From the NCBI GenBank assembly GCA_017479935.1, contig JAFVBO010000012.1, positions 1 through 64,000 of the forward strand: a stretch of DNA of 64,000 nt, written 5' to 3'. This stretch comes from Lachnospiraceae bacterium (GTDB taxonomy: Bacteria; Bacillota; Clostridia; Lachnospirales; Lachnospiraceae). A program made the translations under genes and the position numbers. The stretch's first letter is position 1. The number at the start of each line of letters is the position of its first letter. Under the pieces are notes generated by a model that ran no database searches, was not told the origin of the DNA, and was given only the letters and a program-made list of their open reading frames with translations. Below, piece by piece: positions 26,141 to 34,201 of this stretch.

Positions 26141-26730
26141 GCTGCCACTCCCTTTCCAGCATCCACCAGATGCTTTTCTGCCTTCATCACACTAAATTTC
26201 CAAAACAGATTGATCAGTAAAAGTACACAGGCCACACAGGTGATGCCAAACACAACATAGTGAGCATCAAACCAGAACGTGGACTCCGTGTAAACGGTCT
26301 TCCAAAGCTTGGCATGTGCTGCCAGCGCTTCGAAATCGACAGTCGTCAGAAACTGTGCCTTGTACGCTTCGAGCTGCGTATGCGCCCATACTGCCACGCC
26401 CATGTTTGCGCCGACATACAGAATCGTCGCGAAGATATTGCCAATGTAATATCTGCGGCGAATGTTTGTATTCGTGACAAACAGGAAGCATCCGGTCAGT
26501 ATGAGGACGATGGCCAGCTTTACAAAAAGCTGATTAAAGCCTTGCATATCGTAGTAGATAATGGATCCGGAAACGGTTGTTTGCGTCAGATCATACGGAT
26601 TCATCATAGTCGAATAAAGGCTGTCATACAGGTCCGTCATGACTCCGAGAGAATAAATGAAGACAATAACGCTGGATATGATAGCCAGAAGGCAAACGAT
26701 TTTCTGAAAAGTCAGCTGCTTTTTATACAT
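26137..26730 (-). CDS. Small four-helix membrane protein (197 aa)
   Basis: Unrecognised. Starts at ATG 26730 after GGGGAGGTCACA. Helices lie near 9-30, 66-86, 98-116 and 152-180, with an extracytoplasmic loop at about 30-62. It is the first gene after the terminator-like hairpins behind the solute-binding protein gene, so expression of this second half of the locus may be lower or separately controlled. Confidence 0.75.
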   Translation of the reverse strand: MYKKQLTFQKIVCLLAIISSVIVFIYSLGVMTDLYDSLYSTMMNPYDLTQTTVSGSIIYYDMQGFNQLFVKLAIVLILTGCFLFVTNTNIRRRYYIGNIFATILYVGANMGVAVWAHTQLEAYKAQFLTTVDFEALAAHAKLWKTVYTESTFWFDAHYVVFGITCVACVLLLINLFWKFSVMKAEKHLVDAGKGVAA

Positions 26731-26770
26731 TGTGACCTCCCCGTAAACACCGCTTCGGTGTGCGTGAGAA

Positions 26771-26863
26771 AGGCGCCGGCCCGGCTTACATGAGCCGGCG
26801 CCTTGATGATTGGGTTAAGGAACCCCTTGCGGGAAGTATGCTGATCTAAAGCATTTTTCCCGC
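26771..26863 (-). terminator. Two hairpins after the solute-binding protein gene
   Basis: GCGGGAA/TTCCCGC (26829-26863) comes first on the minus strand, then AGGCGCCGGC/GCCGGCGCCT (26771-26803) running into TTCTC. This probably limits read-through from the highly expressed binding protein into the small membrane protein genes. Confidence 0.7.
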
Positions 26864-26879
26864 GGGTCCGGGTATCAGT

Positions 26880-29090
26880 TTACTGAAGAGACTTGTAGTA
26901 GGTTAACAGACGGCTCCATGCGTTCTGCTTCAGAGCCAGATACTGCGCGCCGCCCCAGCTTTCGGTAACCGTCTTGGCAGCTGCTTCCGCAGAGCCAAGG
27001 CCTTCCTCGGTGTAACCGGCAACGATCATGTTGACGAAGATGTTCTCGCCGCCCTTGGAGCTGGAGAACTTGCCGTTAGCGGAAAGCTCGGTGTAACCAT
27101 TGATGGTGTCGTTCTCAACCTTCGTGGTCGGAAGGATGGTGGGAACGGAGGTGTACCAGGAGTTCTCAGTCACAGCCAGTTCAGGGTGCTTGATGGTTCC
27201 AAGACCGATGGCGGTGGAGATGTTGCCTGCGCCTTCCTTGCCGGCAGCGGAGGTGCACTGATACTCAAACGCCTGGCTCTTCGCGAAGGAGAGCGTGGAT
27301 CCTAAGTACTGACGAGCGTAGTTCGTGTAGTTACCGTTTGCCTTGGACCACAGTTCTTCATAGGTAGCGTCTGCGATCACAGGCATTTCCTTGCCGTTAA
27401 AGATAAAGGTTTCATAGCTGCCGTCTGCCTTCGTCTTGATGAAAGCATCGGGGCCGTAGGACATCAGGATCTGTCCTTTTTCGCTGAACGCGTAGTCGAT
27501 CAGCTTCAGAGCTGCATTGAGCTTGTTGGTATCGGAGCCGACACCAGCCTTGGAGATGCCCCAACCATCGGTCTTAACCGAACGCCAGGACTCGGTAAAG
27601 CGCATGTAAACGCCGTTCTCATCGGTGCCATCATACCAGCGGGCAACCGGTACCATAACCGCCATGTACTTCTCGCCTTCCTGAAGGAGGGTCTCGTTGT
27701 AGATGGTCTGGGTCTGGTTGTAATCGTAGTGCATGAAACCAAGGTCGTTCTGCAGGTAGGTCTCGGTCTTCTCACCGGACATATCGACGAATGCCTTGGA
27801 GATCAGGCCTTCATCAACCATGGCGTTCATCTTTTCCATGGCTTCGTAGGCCTCTTTATCCTGACGGGCGTCATGAAGGGCGCCATCGGTGCCTACATAC
27901 AGGTAATCCTGACGGGACTCAAGTCCGCGGACACCGAATAAGGTGCCGGCAAAGCGGAACATATCCACACGTCTCTGGTTGTTGTCATCCTGACGGGTGA
28001 ACAGGCCCTGAATGGTATCGGTGCCGTTTAAGGTCTGAGGGTTCGCAACGACGCAGCGAAGAAGAGCAACCAGCTCATCCACATCCCATGCGGCGTTCTG
28101 TCCGACAAACAGGTTGGAACGTTCGGTTCCGTAGTATCCGTTATAAGCTTCATCAATGTAGGTACGCAGCATGTTGACAGCGGTCACACCGTCAACAGCG
28201 CCGGCCTTTAACGCATCGTTCATCTTCGCAACGATGTTTCCAGCCTTGTCATAATCCTTCGCGATGGTCTCAACAGCGCTTCCGTCGAGCTTGACAACGT
28301 CAACGGAGATCTTGCCGGAGGTGGGCATGTAAGGTTCATAAGCAGCAGCGGCCAGGTTCTTGCTGGCATCCGCCTTGAACTCGCCCTCACCGTCAAGGAG
28401 CTTCTGGACCATGTCCACACGCATCAGAGGCATACGCTCGATATCGTTGACACCGTCGAAGTAAGGGGAGAAGTAGATCGCGCCGTTCGAGGTATTACCA
28501 GTGATAGACAGGCGGACGATCGGGTTCGCCTCTAAGTATGCCTTGAAGTTCGGCATGCTGTCCAGATACTCGGCAATGTTGACCAGGGAGCCGGCTTCGC
28601 CGTACTCGGTCAGCTTCGAAGCGGTACCGCTCAGGACATCGATGCTGCCCATCTGCTCTTTCCAGTAGTCAAACTCGTTGTTCGCGGAGTTGCCCTGGTA
28701 CTTGTCCTCAATCTTGATGTTCAGGATGTTCATGACTTCTACCCAGGTAGGCTTGAAGTCGCCCGTGTGGTAGGTCTTGCCATCCGCAAGGGTAATGCCT
28801 TCGCCGGCGGTATCCGGATCAAAGGTAAGGCCGGTCTTCTTGCTGTTGTAACCAGTCGCCATGCGAAGCACGGTGCCGTCCGCATAGGTAAGCTCTGCAG
28901 CCTGCTGCTGCTCGCCACCCTGCTGGCCCTGCTGCTCGCCGCCCTGCTGCTCGCCACCCTGCTGACCCTGCTGGCCCTGCTGTGCCGGGGTATTGGTAGG
29001 AACATCCAGTCCGCCACCGCAGCCAACCATGGTAACAGTCAGCATTGCTGCCGCACTTAACACGGCCAGAAACGCTTTAATTTTTCTCAT
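26880..29090 (-). CDS. Extracellular sugar-binding lipoprotein (LplA-like, large)
   Basis: 736 residues, start ATG 29090 after AAGGAGGACATT. The signal peptide ends in a lipobox with Cys24 (TMVGCGGG). A Gln/Gly/Glu low-complexity linker spans about 38-64 before the binding domain. At over 700 residues it is longer than classical sugar-binding proteins (400-550) and belongs with the large LplA/YtcQ-type lipoproteins that pair with LplB/LplC permeases. It should tether to the outer face of the membrane and deliver pectin-derived oligosaccharides. The ligand is inferred from neighbours. Confidence 0.9.
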   Translation of the reverse strand: MRKIKAFLAVLSAAAMLTVTMVGCGGGLDVPTNTPAQQGQQGQQGGEQQGGEQQGQQGGEQQQAAELTYADGTVLRMATGYNSKKTGLTFDPDTAGEGITLADGKTYHTGDFKPTWVEVMNILNIKIEDKYQGNSANNEFDYWKEQMGSIDVLSGTASKLTEYGEAGSLVNIAEYLDSMPNFKAYLEANPIVRLSITGNTSNGAIYFSPYFDGVNDIERMPLMRVDMVQKLLDGEGEFKADASKNLAAAAYEPYMPTSGKISVDVVKLDGSAVETIAKDYDKAGNIVAKMNDALKAGAVDGVTAVNMLRTYIDEAYNGYYGTERSNLFVGQNAAWDVDELVALLRCVVANPQTLNGTDTIQGLFTRQDDNNQRRVDMFRFAGTLFGVRGLESRQDYLYVGTDGALHDARQDKEAYEAMEKMNAMVDEGLISKAFVDMSGEKTETYLQNDLGFMHYDYNQTQTIYNETLLQEGEKYMAVMVPVARWYDGTDENGVYMRFTESWRSVKTDGWGISKAGVGSDTNKLNAALKLIDYAFSEKGQILMSYGPDAFIKTKADGSYETFIFNGKEMPVIADATYEELWSKANGNYTNYARQYLGSTLSFAKSQAFEYQCTSAAGKEGAGNISTAIGLGTIKHPELAVTENSWYTSVPTILPTTKVENDTINGYTELSANGKFSSSKGGENIFVNMIVAGYTEEGLGSAEAAAKTVTESWGGAQYLALKQNAWSRLLTYYKSLQ

Positions 29091-29103
29091 AATGTCCTCC
29101 TTT

Positions 29104-30003
29104 TTATTCCTTGACGCCGCCGACGTTAGTGCCCTTGGCGAAGTACTTCTGAATGAACGGGTAGATAATCAGGATCGGTACGATGGAGCACACGATCAGT
29201 GCATAGATAACGGAGTCAGACGCATAGGTCTCGTTCCAGCCGGCCATGAACTCGGAGTCGGTGAACTCCTCCAGTCTCAGTCGGATGAAAACCTGCAGCG
29301 GGTGCTCGTTGGTGTTGGAAATCATCTGACGTGCCCAGAAGTATCCATTCCAACGGGAGATGGCGAAGAACAGAGCCACGGTCGCGATGGTGGATTTGCA
29401 CATCGGGATGAAAACCTGTGTCAGAACCTGGAATTCGGAAGCGCCGTCCACGATGGAGGCTTCCTCAATCTCCGACGGAACGCCTTCAAATGCGTTGCGG
29501 AGCAGGATGATGTTCATGGCTGCCATACCCATGGCGATGACAACCAGCCACTTATCATCCATGATACCGATGGAGTTGAACACGTCCTTCGTAGCCAGAT
29601 AGTTTAAATACTGGGGAACGATACCGGCGGAGAACCACATCGTAAATACCAGGAAGAAGTTGAAGAACTTCCGGAACAGAAGGCGCTTCTTGGAAAGCGC
29701 GTAGGCGCCTAAGATGGCAACCAGCAGAGCCCAGATCGTACCGAAGAAGGTGATGAACAGGGTGTTGGAGTAGGCGTTCCAGAACATGTTGTCATTGAAC
29801 ATTCTCGCGAAGGCGTCAAACTGAACGTCCTTCGGGAAGAGCACCACCTGACCGTACTCAACTGCCTGGCGACCGCTAAGCGAAGCGGATACCGCGTAGA
29901 CGAACGGATACAGACAGCAGAGCGCGAACACCGTTAACAGTGTATAGCTGATGATCTTGAAAATCAGCTCGGATATTTCCAGCTTTCTTTTATTCTTTCC
30001 CAT
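29104..30003 (-). CDS. Carbohydrate ABC permease (LplC/YtcP type)
   Basis: 299 residues with six helices. The EAA loop that contacts the ATPase reads GVPSEIEEASIVDGASEFQ near 190. The N-terminus KNKRKLEISELIFKIISYTL and the end FIQKYFAKGTNVGGVKE are typical of this subfamily. It forms the importer channel together with the LplB-like permease 12 bases upstream. The SBP gene follows 13 bases later, so the three are one transcript. Confidence 0.95.
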   Translation of the reverse strand: MGKNKRKLEISELIFKIISYTLLTVFALCCLYPFVYAVSASLSGRQAVEYGQVVLFPKDVQFDAFARMFNDNMFWNAYSNTLFITFFGTIWALLVAILGAYALSKKRLLFRKFFNFFLVFTMWFSAGIVPQYLNYLATKDVFNSIGIMDDKWLVVIAMGMAAMNIILLRNAFEGVPSEIEEASIVDGASEFQVLTQVFIPMCKSTIATVALFFAISRWNGYFWARQMISNTNEHPLQVFIRLRLEEFTDSEFMAGWNETYASDSVIYALIVCSIVPILIIYPFIQKYFAKGTNVGGVKE

Positions 30004-30014
30004 CTTGCTCCTCC

Positions 30015-31067
30015 TTAGTACAGCGATACGTCAGACGCTTTCCGCGCGATCGTATTGGCACCGATAACCAGCAGCATACCGACGACGTTGTTCATCATCT
30101 CAGCTGCCAAGGCAAGGCCCTTGGCGGCACCCATCAGACCATAACGGTTGGCGAACGTGGATACAACGTCGGCCGTTACGTAGGTGTTCGGATTATAAAG
30201 AAGGAGGACCTTCTCATATCCGATGTTTAAGAGTGAACCGATACGGGTGATCAGCATGATGACGATGGTGGACAGGATGCTGGGCAGCACCACGTATTTT
30301 AACTGTGCCATCTTTCCGGCACCATCGATCTGCGCGGCTTCGTAGCTGGTAGGCGAGATGGCGATGATGGCGGCAAAGAACACGATGCTGTCATAGCCGG
30401 CTGCTTCCCAGATACCACTGATCTGATAGATCGCACGGAAGAAGCTGGGGTTATTCAAGAGGCCTGCGTTGGCCACCTCCCGCGAGATCAGCCCGAGGTT
30501 GGCAAGTGCCTGCGAAACAATACCCATACCGGTTGTCAGGGAACCCTGCTTGACCAACATGGTAACCAAGGAGGTCATAACAACGGTCGACATGAACTTG
30601 GGCAGGTAGGTCAGAACCTGGTAGAAGCTTCTGGCGATATCCGACTTGATCTCGTTGAAGAACAGAGCCAGGATGATGGGCATCGGGAAACCGAAGCACA
30701 AACCGTAGAAACTTAACAGGAACGTGTTGCGCATGGAACGCCAGAACTCCAGCGAAAGCGTATCGCCTCCGACTAAGAGCCGTTTGAAGTATGAGAAGCC
30801 AGAGAAGAGCTGATCGGCTACGGGCAGAACCTCGTCCGATACCTTAAAGCATCCCAGCAGTTCATACATGGGGAAATAGCGCCAGAACAGGAAGACCAGG
30901 ATCATGGGGATCAGCATCAAATACAGACGCCAGTCCTTTAAAATGGTCCGTCCGACATGGAGCCAGTAATGCTTTTCCACGTCATCCCGTACAGCCTGTT
31001 CCGGATTTTCATGGTAGGTTTTTGTGGCCTCATCATAGATGAGGAAATCTGCCGCCTTAGCTTTCAT
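30015..31067 (-). CDS. Carbohydrate ABC permease (LplB type)
   Basis: 350 residues. A hydrophilic N-terminal extension of about 45 residues (LIYDEATKTYHENPEQAV...) precedes six helices; the EAA loop is SYEAAQIDGAGKMAQLKYV near 245. LplB permeases have shorter N-termini, so the extension is a minor oddity. The start at 31067 overlaps the 193-aa gene stop as ATGA. Confidence 0.94.
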   Translation of the reverse strand: MKAKAADFLIYDEATKTYHENPEQAVRDDVEKHYWLHVGRTILKDWRLYLMLIPMILVFLFWRYFPMYELLGCFKVSDEVLPVADQLFSGFSYFKRLLVGGDTLSLEFWRSMRNTFLLSFYGLCFGFPMPIILALFFNEIKSDIARSFYQVLTYLPKFMSTVVMTSLVTMLVKQGSLTTGMGIVSQALANLGLISREVANAGLLNNPSFFRAIYQISGIWEAAGYDSIVFFAAIIAISPTSYEAAQIDGAGKMAQLKYVVLPSILSTIVIMLITRIGSLLNIGYEKVLLLYNPNTYVTADVVSTFANRYGLMGAAKGLALAAEMMNNVVGMLLVIGANTIARKASDVSLY

Positions 31068-31645
31068 CCGTTTGCCTCCCTTTCTTCCTCGCTGTGCACG
31101 CGAAGAAGGTATGATTTTTGATTTTCAAAGATGCCGTCCAGCCGGTTCGCGATCCAGCAGATCACCATCGCAAACAGACCGGAAACCGCATCCGTTGTGA
31201 AAAAACCGACACAGTTTTCCATGGGCGTTCCCAGCAAAAACGCCACAGTTGCCCGTCCAAACTGCATAAGAAGAAGGGTACACAGGGCAAAGCCCAGCGT
31301 AAACACCGCGTTTTCCTTTATCTTCTTCTCTCCCACCAGACGAATCAGAAGAAGCGAAAGCATGGAAAACGCGTTTCCCACGCAGTAGATCAGATAATGA
31401 AGAGGAGCTCCCCCTGACCAGAAGCAGAACACCAGGCCGCCGAGCACGGCATGGATGAGCGCGTACGGGCCCCACCGCATCAGCACGATGGCTGTGATGG
31501 CGGATGTGACCGACACCGTATAGGGCTGGCCGGGGAACCATTTCACCGCCGCGAATATGATCAGCGTTTCCGAGATGAGAAGCATCACGGCAAACAGCGT
31601 CAAATCCACCGCGCGGTACTGCTGGAAGGAAAAACGACGTTCCAT
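31064..31645 (-). CDS. Multi-helix membrane protein at the head of the importer operon
   Basis: 193 residues, five or six hydrophobic segments (about 13-34, 42-58, 62-78, 84-103, 113-130, 145-165) with few charged loop residues. The topology and the short RWGPYALIHAVLGGL region resemble ECF-type substrate-binding (S) components, but this is weak. It is the first gene of the importer operon and overlaps the LplB-like gene by four bases, so it probably works with the transporter or senses substrate. Confidence 0.7.
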   Translation of the reverse strand: MERRFSFQQYRAVDLTLFAVMLLISETLIIFAAVKWFPGQPYTVSVTSAITAIVLMRWGPYALIHAVLGGLVFCFWSGGAPLHYLIYCVGNAFSMLSLLLIRLVGEKKIKENAVFTLGFALCTLLLMQFGRATVAFLLGTPMENCVGFFTTDAVSGLFAMVICWIANRLDGIFENQKSYLLRVHSEEEREANG

Positions 31646-31953
31646 AGTATCCTTCCTCGCAGGCCAAAACTGTTTTTAAAACGCAAGAAACACACGAAAA
31701 ACCCCTGTACTATCAGGACTTTTTCGGGTGCCTGACGCGCACCTTCTTTATGAAAAGCGTTCAGTTTTTGGCCGTTTTTTTTCGTTTCATTGTTAGAGTT
31801 ATTCTAGTTGAACTGCCCTGCTTTTGTACATAGCAAAAGTCATTCACTTTATGCACAAAAACGACTTACGATTTTTCGTCTTTTCGGGTAAATCTGATTA
31901 TCCTAGACAGGTCACTCCCTGAAAAAAGGGCGTGTTTTACCCCCTGCTCCGCT
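31646..31953. other. Intergenic region upstream of the importer operon
   Basis: AT-rich 308 bases that should hold the importer promoter on the minus strand. A TAGAAT box occurs near 31808-31813 but no convincing -35 lies 17 bases away. A short dyad CCTGTACTATCAGG occurs at 31706-31719. Nothing else is seen. Confidence 0.4.
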
Positions 31954-32814
31954 TCATTCCTCCGCGTAAATTCGCTCAATCAGCTCCCGCGATGAAACGG
32001 CATTTGCATTCACGGTATTCTCCAAAGTGGCCTGAATAAAGGGTTTTTCCCGCTTGAGCCAGCGAAGGATGTTCCGGTAGTCCATCTCCCCCGTGCCGGC
32101 CGCGATGCTCACCAGCTTCCCGTCCTTGCGCACAAAATCCTTCAGGTGAACGACCGCGATATAGTCGCCCAATTTGTCCATGGCATCCGCAAAAACCTCT
32201 TCTCTTTTATCCGCATTCTCCATGCAAAGGAGGTTTACCGGGTCAAAAATGATCCGCAGATTCCGGCTTCTGATCCCCTTTAAAACTTCCAGTGCACGAT
32301 CCGGGTTATACACAATATGGTTCCACACCGGCTCGATGGCCATGCTGACTCCGTAGCTTTCGGCGCGTTCCACCACCGGCTCTAAGTTCCGCATGAAGGT
32401 CAGCAGCGCCTCCTTGGAATGGGTGTTGGCGTCCAGCTTGTACTCCGCGTTCGGCGCGCCGGTCTCCGTTCCCACGACGCCCGCTCCGCAAAGCGCCGCC
32501 ACCCGCATGTGCGCGTAGTATTTGCTCTGGATCTCCGCCAGCTTTTCCGGATCCGGATGCGCCAGGTTCAGGTAGCATCCGAGCACCGCAATGTCCAGAT
32601 TCTCCTTCTCAAACACATGCTTCACGTGCATGGCCAGGCCTTCGGTCATGTTCCGCTCCGACGGCGAAAAGCCCTTCAAAACCTTTCCCAGTGCCAGATG
32701 TACGCAGGAAAACCCCTCTTCGGCAGCTTTCGCGGCGCGCGCCTCCATGGTTTTTCCTTCATCGCCAAACTCCGTATTGACATCGTGGAGCCGGATTCCC
32801 ACCTGTATGCTCAT
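31954..32814 (-). CDS. Sugar phosphate isomerase/epimerase family (TIM barrel)
   Basis: 286 residues from ATG 32814 after GGAGGAGAAAAC. Xylose-isomerase-like AP-endonuclease-2 fold: metal-site motifs include MAIEPVWNH near 160, IIFDPVNLLC near 190, VVHLKDFVR near 222 and a final Glu in QATLENT. These proteins epimerise or isomerise sugars or inositols using a divalent metal. The specific substrate is not predictable; its place upstream of the uronate import locus suggests a uronate or related sugar acid. Confidence 0.9.
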   Translation of the reverse strand: MSIQVGIRLHDVNTEFGDEGKTMEARAAKAAEEGFSCVHLALGKVLKGFSPSERNMTEGLAMHVKHVFEKENLDIAVLGCYLNLAHPDPEKLAEIQSKYYAHMRVAALCGAGVVGTETGAPNAEYKLDANTHSKEALLTFMRNLEPVVERAESYGVSMAIEPVWNHIVYNPDRALEVLKGIRSRNLRIIFDPVNLLCMENADKREEVFADAMDKLGDYIAVVHLKDFVRKDGKLVSIAAGTGEMDYRNILRWLKREKPFIQATLENTVNANAVSSRELIERIYAEE

Positions 32815-33037
32815 GTTTTCTCCTCCTGTTCTGTTTTCAACTGCGCATTGTCCGCAGCTTTACGGCCGTTTCGCTACCGAAACAGTCACTCATTTTCTAC
32901 CCATACCCTACCACAACCTCCTCCGCCCAAACCATACCCTCATGCGACTTCTGTATGCTTTTTTCGGGCTTGACCGTTTTATCCCGTTGGATTATGATGA
33001 TGGCTATAATAAATTCGTACTGAAAGGTATTGACTCC

Positions 33038-33649
33038 ATGTTTAAATTCGTTCTGGATATCCGATCCATGGATTATAACGCCATCTATGACCAGGCCATG
33101 GCCATGCTGAAAGAAAATCCGGAGATGGCCGCCCAGGCGGGTGGAAAGATCCCCGGAAAAATCGGTGGGAAAATTGGCGGTTTCTTCTTCCACAAAATTC
33201 CCGATGAGCAGAAAAGCGCCGCCATCGCCCAGCTTGTCGCACAAAAAGAGGCGGAATTTCTTCCGCCCCTCGAGGAAAGTATCAGCCGTGTCTGCCCGGT
33301 TCGCCTGTCCCATATCGAAGCCGTAAACGGCATCTCAAAGGACACCACTCTGCGCTTCCTTCTCACCGTAGAGTCCATCGATTTAGAACGCGCCAGCGAC
33401 TTCCTGACCGGCTATCTCTTACGCGATTCAGATCTGCCCGTTGTCTTCGGTGACCGCTACCACACAGGGATCACCACCGCAAACGCCCGCAGCCAGATCC
33501 TGTCTTTGCCCACGCAGGAGGCCGAGCTATGTCTCATGCGCCTTGTGAAGAACCACCGCTTCGAAATTCTGCGCGCCATCGAAACCGGCGCCCGCATGAA
33601 GAAAATCGACGTCTCCTTCTCAGACATCAAATTTCTCATCCCCCGGTAG
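33038..33649 (+). CDS. Conserved hypothetical protein (203 aa)
   Basis: No family recognised. ATG 33038 follows AAAGGTATTGACTCC; a TATAAT box at 33005-33010 supports a start here rather than the longer frame from 32591, which overlaps the isomerase promoter. A glycine/lysine stretch (GGKIPGKIGGKIGGFFFHKIP) near 28-48 could be a flexible or membrane-contact segment. The rest looks globular and alpha/beta (LLTVESIDLERASDFLTGYLL). No signal peptide. It is followed at once by the large palindromic element. Confidence 0.7.
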   Translation: MFKFVLDIRSMDYNAIYDQAMAMLKENPEMAAQAGGKIPGKIGGKIGGFFFHKIPDEQKSAAIAQLVAQKEAEFLPPLEESISRVCPVRLSHIEAVNGISKDTTLRFLLTVESIDLERASDFLTGYLLRDSDLPVVFGDRYHTGITTANARSQILSLPTQEAELCLMRLVKNHRFEILRAIETGARMKKIDVSFSDIKFLIPR

Positions 33650-33654
33650 TGGCG

Positions 33655-34196
33655 AAATCCGCTCCGGCACGAGTCGGTTGGTAGGAGTCCACAAGCGAAA
33701 TCCGCTCCGGCACGACAGCCCGAAGAGAATGTACGCCAAGCCATGATCGGCAGAGATATATCATTGGCAGTCTAAGTTCCCTCGGCCAGAACCGCATAAG
33801 CCGAAAAAAATCGTAACTGCTCAGTACCTGAGCAGTTACGAAGCCACAGGCAATGCGCTCCGCGCATTCCAAATTGCCTGTGGCTTGGCATGCCAACTCT
33901 TGTTTTACGCCGCTTGCAGCGGGGTGCAAGCGGCTGTGCTGAGTAGATACAAAAAATCTGCTTTAGGAACAGGTCGCTCCAACTCGCGCTGCGCGCTCAA
34001 ACAGTGAAGCTCCCTGTTCCTAAAGCAGATTTTTTTCGCCAAGCGGTTCTAAGGCCTCCTCCACATGACTGCCAATGATATAGTCTCTGCCTTTTCATGT
34101 CTTTGGCGATTTTCAGTTTTCGCGCTGTCGTGCCGGAGCGGGTTTCGCCTGGGGACTCCTACCAACCGACTCGTGCCGGAGCGGGTTTCGCTTAAG
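33655..34196. repeat. 540-bp nested palindromic element, type B
   Basis: Outer arms of about 68 bases (33655-33722 and 34127-34196) pair with few mismatches and each hold two copies of CTCCGGCACGA or its complement. Next inside, TATATCATTGGCAGT pairs with ACTGCCAATGATATA, then CTAAG...CAGAACCGC and GCGGTTCTAAG-type arms. The centre carries four simple hairpins: GTAACTGCTCAG/CTGAGCAGTTAC, GCCACAGGCAAT/ATTGCCTGTGGC, GCCGCTTGC/GCAAGCGGC, and AATCTGCTTTAGGAACAGG with its complement. No ORF of note lies inside. Confidence 0.85.
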
Positions 34197-34201
34197 GGAT
34201 T

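Noticed and set aside
32591..33037. N-terminal extension of the 203-aa gene
   Set aside because: It overlaps the isomerase coding region in antisense, and the TATAAT at 33005 and the AAAGGT site support the start at 33038.
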